64,000 bases of DNA from the NCBI RefSeq assembly GCF_000331105.1, contig NC_020054.1:3169451-3233450 (forward strand), read 5' to 3'. Below, piece after piece: positions 54,045 to 62,517 of this stretch. The notes beneath the pieces are model-generated. The model worked only from the letters and a program-made list of their open reading frames with translations. It had not been told where the DNA came from and made no database searches. The position numbers were made by a program, and so were the translations under genes. Position 1 is the first letter of the stretch. Each line of letters opens with the position of its first letter. Source of the stretch: Fibrella aestuarina BUZ 2 (lineage in GTDB: Bacteria > Bacteroidota > Bacteroidia > Cytophagales > Spirosomataceae).

Positions 54045-55059
54045 TCCCCCGCCATTTGTCCAGCGCGGCCTGGAAGTCGGCGGGGAGGGGGGAATCGAAC
54101 TGAAGCCGCTCGCCGGTTCTGGGGTGGGTGAAGCCCAGCGAGCGGGCGTGCAGCGCCTGCCGGGGCAACAAGGCAAAGGCATTGCCGACAAACGCCTTGA
54201 ACGACCCGTTGACGCTGCCGCGCAGAATGCGGTCGCCGCCATACATGGCATCGTTGAAGAGCGGGTGGCCGATGTGCCGGAAATGTGCCCGAATCTGGTG
54301 GGTACGTCCGGTTTCGAGGTTGCACTGCACCAGCGACACGAAATTCAGCGGCTCCAGGGTGCGGTAGTGCGTCACCGACCATTTGCCTTTTGTCTCGTCG
54401 TCGTAGATGGTCATCACCTTGCGGTCGGCAGCCGAGCGGCCAATGTAGCCCGTAATGGTGCCGTCGGCGGGGTCGGGTTGGCCCCACACCAGCGCCACGT
54501 AGGTACGTTCGATGCTGTGGTCGAAAAACTGCCGGGCCAGGTGGCTCATGGCGTATTCGGTCTTGGCGATCACCATCAGGCCCGACGTGTCTTTGTCGAT
54601 GCGGTGCACCAGTCCCGGTCGGCCCTCGCCATTGCGGCCCGTGGGCAGGTTCTGCATGTGGTAAACGAGCGCGTTGACCAGCGTGCCGTCCCAGTTGCCG
54701 TGGGCCGGGTGCACGACCATGCCCGCCGGTTTGTTGACCACCAGCAGCTCGTTGTCTTCGTAGACAATATCGAGCGGAATGTCCTGTGGAATGACGGTGG
54801 TTTCGCGCGGGGGATGCGGCAGCGAGAGCACAATCAGGTCGCCGGGCTTTACTTTGTAGCTGGCTTTGGTGGGCTTGCCGTTCACCTGAATGCCGCCCGC
54901 GTCGATAGCCGCCTGCAGCTTGGTGCGGGTGGCGTTGGCCAGCTTTGAATCTAAAAACCGATCAATCCGCAGCATCGTCTGACCCGGATCCACCACAATG
55001 CGGTGGTGTTCGTAGAGGTCGTCGTTGTCTTCGGTTTCGTCGAGTTGTGTGTCTAGCAT
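54028..55059 (-). CDS. RluA/RluD-family pseudouridine synthase
   Basis: 343 aa from ATG 55059 (MLDTQLDETEDND); the frame reaches 55104 via a TTG. S4-type RNA-binding N-terminus (RIDRFLDSKLANATRTKLQAA), then the synthase with VNKPAGMVVHPAHGNWDGTL, catalytic HRIDKDTSGLMVIAK (Asp ~157) and GRTHQIRAHFRHIGHPLFND. This pattern is that of RluD, which modifies 23S rRNA helix 69. The C-terminal residues MNNV and the stop codon come from the inverted repeat, suggesting that insertion of that element replaced the original 3' end. Confidence 0.93.
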   Translation of the reverse strand: MLDTQLDETEDNDDLYEHHRIVVDPGQTMLRIDRFLDSKLANATRTKLQAAIDAGGIQVNGKPTKASYKVKPGDLIVLSLPHPPRETTVIPQDIPLDIVYEDNELLVVNKPAGMVVHPAHGNWDGTLVNALVYHMQNLPTGRNGEGRPGLVHRIDKDTSGLMVIAKTEYAMSHLARQFFDHSIERTYVALVWGQPDPADGTITGYIGRSAADRKVMTIYDDETKGKWSVTHYRTLEPLNFVSLVQCNLETGRTHQIRAHFRHIGHPLFNDAMYGGDRILRGSVNGSFKAFVGNAFALLPRQALHARSLGFTHPRTGERLQFDSPLPADFQAALDKWRGRMNNV

Positions 55060-55192
55060 AGTGTCATTGGCACGCAGATGACGCAGATTGAACGTCTTTT
55101 CCAAATGGGTTTACGGAAGAATCGCTTCGATACCTATCAGGAAATCCATGTAAATCCGCCTGATCCGCGGGCTATAGCAAACCCAAAATTAC

Positions 55193-56131
55193 ATGCCTCT
55201 GCCTGATTTAGCGGCGCACCTCAACCAGATTGTCGGGCATTCGGCGCTCGACTACCTGCCCGACCCGTTTCCCGAACCTGTTCCCATCCGGCTCTTTCTG
55301 AAGCGCGACGATCAACTGCACCCGCTGGTGTCGGGCAATAAATGGCGTAAACTCAAGTACAACCTGCTGGCGGCGCGCGAACAGGGCCTGTCGACCATAC
55401 TTACGTTTGGCGGGGCGTTTTCCAACCACCTCCACGCGACCGCTGCCGCGGGTAAGCTCTTCGGTTTCCAGACGATCGGGGTTGTACGCGGCGATGAACT
55501 CGCCCACCGACCCCTCAACCCGACGCTGACATTTTGCCGGGAGCAGGGGATGCACCTGCATTTCGTGAGCCGAACCGACTACCGGCGAGCCACCGACCCA
55601 ACGTACCTGGTGGCGTTACAGGCGCAGTTTGGACCCTGTTACCTCGTGCCGGAAGGCGGCACCAATGCGTTGGCCATTCGCGGCACGGCCGAGATCATGC
55701 CTGAGATTGAACAGCAATGGCGCGACATAGAGTTACCGGAGGCGGCTTCAGCAGGTACGTTGCCGCATACGGTGGCGTGTGCCGTGGGCACGGCAGGTAC
55801 GTTGGCCGGGCTGATCGCGTCGGCGCCTGAATCGGTGCGGGTGCTGGGTGTTTCGGCGTTGAAAGGGGCCGTCAATTTTGCCGCCCTGCCCAGTCCGTTG
55901 CCAGCCACCGTGCAGCTTAGCAATCAGTATGACTTTGGCGGCTACGCCCGGACAACACCCGAGTTGGATCGGTTTATTGAGGTCTTTGAGGAACGGACGG
56001 GCGTGCGGCTCGAACCGACCTACACCGGCAAGTTGCTCTACGCACTGTATGACCTGGCCCGGCAAGGCTATTTCCCCGAACAGGCCGGGGTTGTCGCCGT
56101 GCACACCGGTGGGTTGCAGATAAGGGGGTGA
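55193..56131 (+). CDS. PLP-dependent D-cysteine desulfhydrase / ACC deaminase family
   Basis: 312 aa fold-type II PLP enzyme. LFLKRDDQLHPLVSGNKWRKLKYNL has the PLP lysine (Lys50), followed by ILTFGGAFSNHLHATAAAGK, VPEGGTNALAIRGTAEIMPE and a glycine-rich CAVGTAGTLAGLIA phosphate loop. The family includes ACC deaminase and D-cysteine desulfhydrase; plain sequence does not decide, and the desulfhydrase activity is the more usual outside plant-associated strains. Divergent from the RluA gene. Confidence 0.9.
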   Translation: MPLPDLAAHLNQIVGHSALDYLPDPFPEPVPIRLFLKRDDQLHPLVSGNKWRKLKYNLLAAREQGLSTILTFGGAFSNHLHATAAAGKLFGFQTIGVVRGDELAHRPLNPTLTFCREQGMHLHFVSRTDYRRATDPTYLVALQAQFGPCYLVPEGGTNALAIRGTAEIMPEIEQQWRDIELPEAASAGTLPHTVACAVGTAGTLAGLIASAPESVRVLGVSALKGAVNFAALPSPLPATVQLSNQYDFGGYARTTPELDRFIEVFEERTGVRLEPTYTGKLLYALYDLARQGYFPEQAGVVAVHTGGLQIRG

Positions 56132-56301
56132 CTGAAGCGGCTTTCAGCGAGAATCAGTCGTTATGACTTGATGAGTCAATGAGGCTATATGTTTTCTATA
56201 ACGAAAAAAGATAAACATTTTATTTCAACTAGTTCCGTATTGAACACACCAGTTCGTTCGATCAAGCGACTTGCTTATCTTGCTGACTCAACGTGTAGAC
56301 C

Positions 56302-57792
56302 ATGACTTTAAAGCGGACCAATCTGTTAATTGCGACGGCTTTTCTATCCATTATTTTACTACTCAGCCTGACCACTTACCTATCCTGGCGGAGTAATCAG
56401 CGGGAGCAGCAGGTCAATGAACAAGTCCGGGATACATACGAAGTAATCGCCCAGATTGAACAGCTAACCAACGCGTCGCGTGATTTGCAAACCGACGCCC
56501 GGAGCTATGAATTGACGGGTAAACGGGAGTTTTTGCAGTCCTTTCGGGTGGCTAGTCAGAAACTGCCCCAACAACTAACCCAACTCGATCGGCTGCTGCG
56601 GCAACAACCACAGGCGCAGGCCCAGGTCAGGTTGCTGGGGCAACTGATCAATCAGCGACAGGGAGTTAGTCAGCAACTAATCAATCAACGGCAGGCGGCT
56701 GTTCCCCCCCAAACCGATGACTTACTGAAGCAGGGGCGGCAGTTGCTGTTTCAGATGCGCCCCATTGCCAAGGCTCTGACCGATCAGCAGCGGGCGCTGG
56801 TGGAGGCGCGGCTGCAACAGGCGCAGGCGGCTTACCAGACTACACAACAGCGCATTGGCCTGGCGACTGGCTCGGCCTTGGCCGTGATGGCCTTCATGCT
56901 CTGGGTGCTGTATGGCCAACTGCGGCGGCGGATGCGCAACGAAGCCAAACTGGCGCAACTCGACGTTGAACTGCAACACCAGCTGCAGCAGGAACAGGCG
57001 CATAATCAGGCGTTGGACCAGCTCAATCAGCAGTTGCGGCAGTCGAACGAAAACCTGCAGCAGTTTGCCTACATCGCCTCCCACGATCTACAGGAGCCCC
57101 TGCGCAAAATTCAGCAGTTCGGCGATCTGCTCAAGGCGCACTACAACGCGCTGGGCGATGCCGATCTCGAGCGCGATTACCTCAATCGGATGCAGACAGC
57201 CGCGCAGCGTATGTCGTTGCTGATCAGGGATTTGTTAGCTTTTTCGCGCATTTCGGTACAACCCGTAGCCGACACGGAGGTCGATCTGACAACGGTGCTT
57301 GAGCAGACGCTGGACAACCTGTCGGTAGCCATACAGGAAACCAACGCCCAGCTCACGGTCGGCCCACTGCCCAGGGTAATAGGGGAGACGTTTCAACTTG
57401 GGCAGCTCTTCCAGAATTTGCTATCAAACGCGTTGAAGTTTCACCCGCCGGGCAACGTACCCCATGTGCAGGTTCGGGCAAGTGAGCTTGCCGATTCGCA
57501 ACTGCCCGCCACGGTAAAACCGGCTCAGGCTGCGGCGCGTTACTACCAAATCGACATCGTGGACGATGGCATTGGTTTCGACGAAAAATACCTGCACCAG
57601 ATCTTTCAGGTGTTTCAGCGGCTGCATGGCAAGAGTCAGTTTGCGGGTACGGGTATCGGGCTGGCGATCTGCCAGAAGGTGGTGGTGAACCACGGCGGGG
57701 CCATCACCGCGACGAGCCAACCGGGTGGTGGCTCCTGTTTCAGCATCTATCTGCCCGTTCAGGCGTCGAAAGTCGACCGGCAACCGGCCTAA
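56302..57792 (+). CDS. Sensor histidine kinase with CHASE3-type input domain
   Basis: 496 aa. Two membrane helices (LIATAFLSIILLLSLTTYLS and GLATGSALAVMAFMLWVLYG) enclose a ~155-residue helical periplasmic domain typical of CHASE3, rich in Gln. A coiled-coil linker (ELQHQLQQEQAHNQALDQLN) leads to the HisKA dimerisation helix ASHDLQEPLRKIQQF (His ~261), and the HATPase_c domain has NLLSNALKFH, DDGIGFDEKYL and GTGIGLAICQKVV. No receiver domain and no adjacent response regulator gene; partner unknown. Convergent with DUF421 after 6 bp. Confidence 0.94.
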   Translation: MTLKRTNLLIATAFLSIILLLSLTTYLSWRSNQREQQVNEQVRDTYEVIAQIEQLTNASRDLQTDARSYELTGKREFLQSFRVASQKLPQQLTQLDRLLRQQPQAQAQVRLLGQLINQRQGVSQQLINQRQAAVPPQTDDLLKQGRQLLFQMRPIAKALTDQQRALVEARLQQAQAAYQTTQQRIGLATGSALAVMAFMLWVLYGQLRRRMRNEAKLAQLDVELQHQLQQEQAHNQALDQLNQQLRQSNENLQQFAYIASHDLQEPLRKIQQFGDLLKAHYNALGDADLERDYLNRMQTAAQRMSLLIRDLLAFSRISVQPVADTEVDLTTVLEQTLDNLSVAIQETNAQLTVGPLPRVIGETFQLGQLFQNLLSNALKFHPPGNVPHVQVRASELADSQLPATVKPAQAAARYYQIDIVDDGIGFDEKYLHQIFQVFQRLHGKSQFAGTGIGLAICQKVVVNHGGAITATSQPGGGSCFSIYLPVQASKVDRQPA

Positions 57793-57798
57793 TAAGCG

Positions 57799-58293
57799 TT
57801 ACGCTATCGGAATAACGCTCAGCGTGCCGCTCCCTTCCATGTAGCACTGTTTAACCTCGTCGATGCGCTCAATGCCCTGTTGGCGCAGCAATCCCATAAA
57901 CTCGTCTTCCGTGAGGAATTCGCGTCGGAGGTTTTGCTTCATCAGCACCCCATTTTTAATGAGCAGCGTCGGCTCCGGGTTGCTCAGGCGTTCAAACAGC
58001 GGCGAGCGAATGCCCATCCAGTTGATGAAAAAATCCCAGCCGACGAGCGTGCCCACGAGCGCGGCGCCTTCGGTAATGGATTCGTAGGTGCCCGCCATGG
58101 CGTTCTGGGCGGCGTCGGAGATGAGCGTGATCAGCAGAATGTCGGTGATGTTGAGCTGGCCGCTGCTCCGCCGCACAAAGCGCATGTAAACGAAGACGAT
58201 CCAGTACGTAATCGTACCGCGGATAATCATCTCAAGGACCGAGCTGCTTGGCGTAAACATGCGCTCCCAATCAATCGAAATTAGTTTTTCCAT
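57799..58293 (-). CDS. DUF421 (YetF-like) membrane protein
   Basis: 164 aa. Two or three membrane helices (EMIIRGTITYWIVFVYMRFV, ITDILLITLISDAAQNAM, ESITEGAALVGTLVGWDFF) and a soluble C-terminal domain with EPTLLIKNGVLMKQNLRREF and EDEFMGLLRQQGIERIDEV, matching DUF421/YetF family proteins. Role not established. Divergent from cobT across 86 bp, in which no cobalamin riboswitch fits. Confidence 0.9.
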   Translation of the reverse strand: MEKLISIDWERMFTPSSSVLEMIIRGTITYWIVFVYMRFVRRSSGQLNITDILLITLISDAAQNAMAGTYESITEGAALVGTLVGWDFFINWMGIRSPLFERLSNPEPTLLIKNGVLMKQNLRREFLTEDEFMGLLRQQGIERIDEVKQCYMEGSGTLSVIPIA

Positions 58294-58379
58294 GCCAGCC
58301 GGGTTACTAAACGTGCCATTAGTGCCATTAATCGTAACTGATTGACCAACTTTGGGGTTTAGAATTCTTAGTCAACACC

Positions 58380-59411
58380 ATGCCTGCTCTACCACTCGAC
58401 CGTTCACGGGAGCCCCGCTTACGATACCTCATCGACCATAAAACCAAGCCCCTGGGGGCCTTGGGGCAACTCGAAGCCCTGGCCTTGCAGATTGGCCTGA
58501 TTCAACAAACCGAAACGCCCGCGCTTACGCAGCCGCATCTGCTGGTGTTCGCCGCAGACCACGGCATAGCGGCCGAAGGGGTGAGCGCTTACCCCGCCGA
58601 AGTCACCTATCAGATGGTGCAGAACTTCATCAACGGCGGGGCGGCCATCAATGTGTTTTGCCGTCAGCAGGGGCTTAGCCTGGTGGTTTGCGACGTGGGG
58701 GTGCGGGGTACGTTCGAGCACAACACGCCCGAGTTTGTCAAGTTTAAGGTGCAGCCCGGTACCCGCAACATGTGCCATGAACCCGCCCTGTCGATCGACG
58801 ACTGCGAGGCCGCGATGGATGCCGGTCGGATGCTGGTGGATGGGGTGCAACACCGGGGCTGCAACACGGTCGGTTTTGGTGAAATGGGCATTGGCAACAC
58901 CTCGTCGGCCGCGCTGCTGATGCATCGGCTGCTCAACCTGCCGCTGGCGCAATGCGTGGGGCGTGGTACCGGCCTGACTGATGCGCAACTGGCCCACAAA
59001 CTCACGGTGCTACAGGCCGTTGCTGACCGATATGCTCACTTCACCAAACCAATGGAGCTACTCTGCGCGATGGGCGGGCTGGAAATCGCCGCTATCGCCG
59101 GTGGAATGTTGCGCGCGGCGGAGAATCAGATGGTGATTCTGGTCGACGGGTTTATTGCCACGGCGGCGTTGCTGGTCGCCCGTGCGCTGGACCCCGCCGT
59201 GCTGGACTACTGCGTTTTTTCGCACCAATCGGCTGAACAGGGCCACCGGCTAATGCTGGACGCCCTCAACGCGCGGCCCCTGCTTCACCTCGACCTGCGC
59301 CTGGGTGAGGGTACGGGCTGCGCCCTGGCTTACCCACTGCTTCAATCGGCCGTGGCGATGCTCAATGAGATGGCCTCGTTTGAGCAAGCTGGCATAAGTG
59401 AGAAACCGTAA
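58380..59411 (+). CDS. cobT: Nicotinate-nucleotide--dimethylbenzimidazole phosphoribosyltransferase
   Basis: 343 aa. It transfers phosphoribose from nicotinate mononucleotide to the lower-ligand base. Conserved segments KTKPLGALGQLEALALQIG, VFAADHGIAAEGVSAYPAEV, GEMGIGNTSSAALLMHRL, and DLRLGEGTGCALAYPLL, whose Glu (~310) corresponds to the catalytic base of CobT. First of a co-directional set cobT-cobS-cobC. It ends 2 bp before a long inverted repeat. Confidence 0.96.
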   Translation: MPALPLDRSREPRLRYLIDHKTKPLGALGQLEALALQIGLIQQTETPALTQPHLLVFAADHGIAAEGVSAYPAEVTYQMVQNFINGGAAINVFCRQQGLSLVVCDVGVRGTFEHNTPEFVKFKVQPGTRNMCHEPALSIDDCEAAMDAGRMLVDGVQHRGCNTVGFGEMGIGNTSSAALLMHRLLNLPLAQCVGRGTGLTDAQLAHKLTVLQAVADRYAHFTKPMELLCAMGGLEIAAIAGGMLRAAENQMVILVDGFIATAALLVARALDPAVLDYCVFSHQSAEQGHRLMLDALNARPLLHLDLRLGEGTGCALAYPLLQSAVAMLNEMASFEQAGISEKP

Positions 59412-59413
59412 AC

Positions 59414-59499
59414 GGAAGGATGCGGTATGAATGATGAATTGGCTGACGCGCCAGCAATGTCCATGCGTCAGTCAATTCATCATTCATACCGCATCCTTC
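59414..59499. repeat. Long inverted repeat between cobT and cobS
   Basis: Arms 59414-59448 and 59465-59499 match at 34 of 35 positions, loop 16 bases. No T tract. It lies between the cobT stop (59411) and the cobS ATG (59514) within one apparent operon. Confidence 0.85.
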
Positions 59500-59513
59500 A
59501 TCAATTGCTGTCC

Positions 59514-60299
59514 ATGAAGACGCTGTTCTTTACTGCTCTGATGTTTTACACGCGGCTGCCCGTGCCCAAAGGCATCGACCATTCAGACGATAAGCTCAAT
59601 CGGTCAACGGTATTCTTTCCGCTCATTGGCTGGATCATCGGAGGGATCGGGGTCGGGGCTTATTGGGTGGGTAGCGTATTGTTTCCGCCCGAACTGGCGG
59701 TGCTGTTGAGTATGATCGCGACGGTCTGGGCCACGGGGGCGTTCCACGAAGATGGCTTCGCCGATGTCTGCGACGGCTTCGGTGGGGGCTGGTCGAAGGC
59801 GCAGATCCTGACGATCATGAAAGATAGCCGGCTGGGTACGTATGGGACGATCGGGCTGGGGCTGCTGTTGGCCGTGAAGTTTTTTGCGCTGATGAAACTG
59901 CTGCCCGGCGAGCCGTTTGGCTGGCCGGTCGCGCTGAAATACATCTCGGCCCATAGCCTCAGTCGCTGGATCGCCACTACGGTCATTGCCGCCATGCCCT
60001 ACGCCCGCGACGACGAGCAGTCGAAAGCCAAACCCATTGCCAAAGGCGGCATCCGGGGCTGGCCGCTGGTAATGGCTACGGTCTTTGGCCTGTTGCCCAC
60101 GGCGGTGTTGTGTGTGCTGTCGGGCCTCTGGATTTACGCCCTGTTTCTGGTGCCGTTGTTTCTGGTGCGCTGGCGGCTCATGCACTTCTTCCAAAAATGG
60201 CTAGACGGCTACACCGGCGATTGCCTCGGGGCCACGCAGCAACTGACCGAAGTGATCACGTACCTGTCGTATGTCTCGCTGGTGTGGGTCAGCCTATAA
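59514..60299 (+). CDS. cobS: Adenosylcobinamide-GDP ribazoletransferase (cobalamin synthase)
   Basis: 261 aa from ATG 59514 (MKTLFFTALMFYTRLPVPKG); the frame opens further up at 59427 but that part is made of the inverted repeat. Multi-helix membrane protein with the conserved FHEDGFADVCDGFGGGWSKA and MKDSRLGTYGTIGLGLLLA motifs of CobS. It joins adenosylcobinamide-GDP to alpha-ribazole(-phosphate). Followed after 13 bp by the phosphatase gene. Confidence 0.96.
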   Translation: MKTLFFTALMFYTRLPVPKGIDHSDDKLNRSTVFFPLIGWIIGGIGVGAYWVGSVLFPPELAVLLSMIATVWATGAFHEDGFADVCDGFGGGWSKAQILTIMKDSRLGTYGTIGLGLLLAVKFFALMKLLPGEPFGWPVALKYISAHSLSRWIATTVIAAMPYARDDEQSKAKPIAKGGIRGWPLVMATVFGLLPTAVLCVLSGLWIYALFLVPLFLVRWRLMHFFQKWLDGYTGDCLGATQQLTEVITYLSYVSLVWVSL

Positions 60300-60312
60300 A
60301 CTACTTACTGTA

Positions 60313-60909
60313 ATGACTATTTACCTTATTCGCCATACCGAAGTGGCCGTGGGCCGGTCGATCTGCTACGGTGGGTCCGACGTGGCGCTGGCCGATAATT
60401 ATGCCGAACAACTGGCCCACATTCAGACGAATCTGGCGACCCCACCCAACGTCATCTGGGCAAGCCCGTTGAGCCGGTGTCGGCAGCTTGCTCAGGACCT
60501 CGCGCTGGCGAGCGAAGTCGCTGATGTTGTGGAAGTAAACTTCGACGATCGCCTGCGCGAGTACCACTTTGGCGACTGGGAGATGTTGCCCTGGTCGGAC
60601 ATACCGCGCGACGCCCTCGATCAGTGGATGAGTGATTTTGTCCAGTTGGCCCCGCCCAACGGCGAAACGTTTCAGGCACTGGCCGATCGGGTAGGTGCCT
60701 TTTGGCAGGAGAAAATCGAACCAATGGTCGAAAAGCATCCGAACGGAACTATATACGTTGTGAGTCACGGCGGTGTAATCCGAACTTTGCTCTGTCTGTT
60801 CCTCGACCTATCTTTGCGCAACGCTTACCGGCTCAATCTGGATTACGGGGCCGTCTGCAAGCTTACCTTAACTGGGTCTACCTACCAGATAGGGTACATC
60901 AACCGTTAA
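60313..60909 (+). CDS. cobC: Alpha-ribazole phosphatase (histidine phosphatase family)
   Basis: 198 aa from ATG 60313 (MTIYLIRHTEVAVGRSICYG). RHT motif with the phosphorylated His, SPLSRCRQLA, DDRLREYHFGDWE and SHGGVIRTL complete the histidine-phosphatase active site. Placed in the cobT-cobS run, it fits CobC, which removes phosphate from alpha-ribazole phosphate or cobalamin phosphate. The family is broad, so the name rests on context as well as length. Confidence 0.93.
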   Translation: MTIYLIRHTEVAVGRSICYGGSDVALADNYAEQLAHIQTNLATPPNVIWASPLSRCRQLAQDLALASEVADVVEVNFDDRLREYHFGDWEMLPWSDIPRDALDQWMSDFVQLAPPNGETFQALADRVGAFWQEKIEPMVEKHPNGTIYVVSHGGVIRTLLCLFLDLSLRNAYRLNLDYGAVCKLTLTGSTYQIGYINR

Positions 60910-60963
60910 ACAAAACAGCCGTTTCGAGCTAGAAACGCTTAACACTATACGTCACGTTCGTCA

Positions 60964-61506
60964 ATGAAACCAATCCATATTCGCCTGACTACTGCCGCTT
61001 CTCTGGTCCTGCTCGTTGCCCTGTCGCGCACCATTCCTCACCCGCCCAACTTCACGCCCGTGATGGCGATGGCCCTCTTTGGTGGAGCCATGTTCGAGCG
61101 TAAATGGATCGGACTGGTGGTACCCGTGCTGGCCATGCTGCTAAGTGACACCTTGATCGGATTCCACGGTACGATGGGCGCCGTTTATGGCTCACTAGCG
61201 CTGGCCTGGGTGATCGGGGTGGTTGCACTGCGCAAGCCTACGTTCGGTCGGGTGGTTCTCAGTTCGCTGTCGGCATCGATTCTCTTTTTCCTGATAACCA
61301 ATTTTGCCGTTTGGTACGGTAGCACCTTCTACCCGAAAACGCCGGGTGGGTTGCTCGCCTGCTACACGGCCGGTCTGGCCTTTTACAACAATCAGTCATT
61401 CTTCCTGAACGGTGTGTTTGGTGATCTGGCCTTCAGTGGGCTGCTCTTCGGTGGGTATGCGTTGCTGCAACGCCGTTTCCCGGTGCTGCGCCCGGCAACG
61501 GTCTAA
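60964..61506 (+). CDS. DUF6580-type membrane protein
   Basis: 180 aa with five or six hydrophobic segments: TTAASLVLLVALSRTIPHPP, FTPVMAMALFGGAMFERKWI, LVVPVLAMLLSDTLIGFHG, AVYGSLALAWVIGVVALRKP, SSLSASILFFLITNFAVWYG and a final helix. The PPNFTPVxAxALFGGA and SDxxxGFH patterns identify the family labelled DUF6580 in my recollection. Its ECF-S-component-like topology and place after the cobalamin phosphatase suggest a role in corrinoid or lower-ligand uptake, which is inference. Ends in a strong terminator. Confidence 0.8.
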   Translation: MKPIHIRLTTAASLVLLVALSRTIPHPPNFTPVMAMALFGGAMFERKWIGLVVPVLAMLLSDTLIGFHGTMGAVYGSLALAWVIGVVALRKPTFGRVVLSSLSASILFFLITNFAVWYGSTFYPKTPGGLLACYTAGLAFYNNQSFFLNGVFGDLAFSGLLFGGYALLQRRFPVLRPATV

Positions 61507-61531
61507 CCACCCATCGGTTCGCCTCAGTAAC

Positions 61532-61560
61532 GCCCCGGCCTTAAGGTCGGGGCTTTTTTT
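61532..61560 (+). terminator. Terminator after the DUF6580 gene
   Basis: GCCCCGGCC-TTAA-GGTCGGGGC stem with one mismatch followed by seven T. It ends the cobalamin operon. Confidence 0.93.
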
Positions 61561-61708
61561 GTGTCTAAAAAGTTACTAAATTTTAGTTAAGTATTTTTTT
61601 TAGTATATAGCAGGTGTACAAGTGCCGTAAGCTGTTGATTGGCTAGTATTTATGGCTACTTTAGGCGATGCAGTAGCTTCCTAAACTATTCATAAATACT
61701 TAATTGAT

Positions 61709-62491
61709 ATGGCATCCACGTTGAACCTGCGCCCTGCGCTTACCTCTGCCCGGATCGTTCTTTTGCTCACAGTTGGCAACGTCCTCATTCTTCTCTTGCG
61801 CAACTGGATTCTGGGCGGGTCTAATGAGTTTAATTTTCTCTTTCATAATCTGTTTTCCGGCTTCGAGCCGTTGCTGATCGCGTACGTGCTGCTGATCGTC
61901 AATCAGCGCATCGGTACCGTCGTTTTCTGGATTGGGACGTCGCTTTGGGTGCTGTTTTACCCCAATAGCCCCTATATGATCAGCGACCTTATCCACGTGA
62001 CCCTGCGTACCAACGTACCCACCGACTCCAGCAGCATCCCGGATGAAATCGTCGACCGCGTCGTGTTCAATGTGCTCATCGTCTTTTCGTTCGCCATGCT
62101 GTCGGTGTTCTACGGCTTTGTGTCGCTCAAAATCATGTACTCCCTCTTCCGGGTACGTTACAGCGCCAGCGTCGCCAAAACGCTGATCGGCGTGGCGGTG
62201 GCGCTGAGCTGCGTTGGCTTTTACATCGGGCGTACGATCAAGGCGGAGGCCATCAGCACGAAGGAAAACCTGTATTCGGCTGATTTCCTGTTTCATCCGA
62301 TCGAAGCAATCGGCAGCATCTGGCCGAAGCTGTTTCCGTCGGCTGAACACGAATACCCATACTACATGATGATCCTGTTCGGTATCGTGCAGTGTTCGCT
62401 GCTGCTGATGATGCGCAACGTGCGCAACATTGAATCAAACGAACTGGTGGCTTCGCCGCGCCATGGGTCGGGCCGCATCTTGACAAACTAG
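61709..62491 (+). CDS. DUF1361 domain membrane protein
   Basis: 260 aa with about seven membrane helices. LFYPNSPYMISDLIHVTLR is the signature of DUF1361. Other helices are ARIVLLLTVGNVLILLLRN, FEPLLIAYVLLIVNQRIGTV, VVFNVLIVFSFAMLSVFYGF. The function of this family is unknown. The ~200 bp upstream are AT-rich and probably contain the promoter; the start follows TTAATTGAT. Next gene follows after 26 bp. Confidence 0.85.
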   Translation: MASTLNLRPALTSARIVLLLTVGNVLILLLRNWILGGSNEFNFLFHNLFSGFEPLLIAYVLLIVNQRIGTVVFWIGTSLWVLFYPNSPYMISDLIHVTLRTNVPTDSSSIPDEIVDRVVFNVLIVFSFAMLSVFYGFVSLKIMYSLFRVRYSASVAKTLIGVAVALSCVGFYIGRTIKAEAISTKENLYSADFLFHPIEAIGSIWPKLFPSAEHEYPYYMMILFGIVQCSLLLMMRNVRNIESNELVASPRHGSGRILTN

Positions 62492-62517
62492 CCCGTTCTA
62501 TTCACACCTCACTTTTT

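Noticed and set aside
58294-58379. Cobalamin riboswitch ahead of cobT
   Set aside because: The gap is only 86 bp and I see none of the conserved B12-box type sequence.
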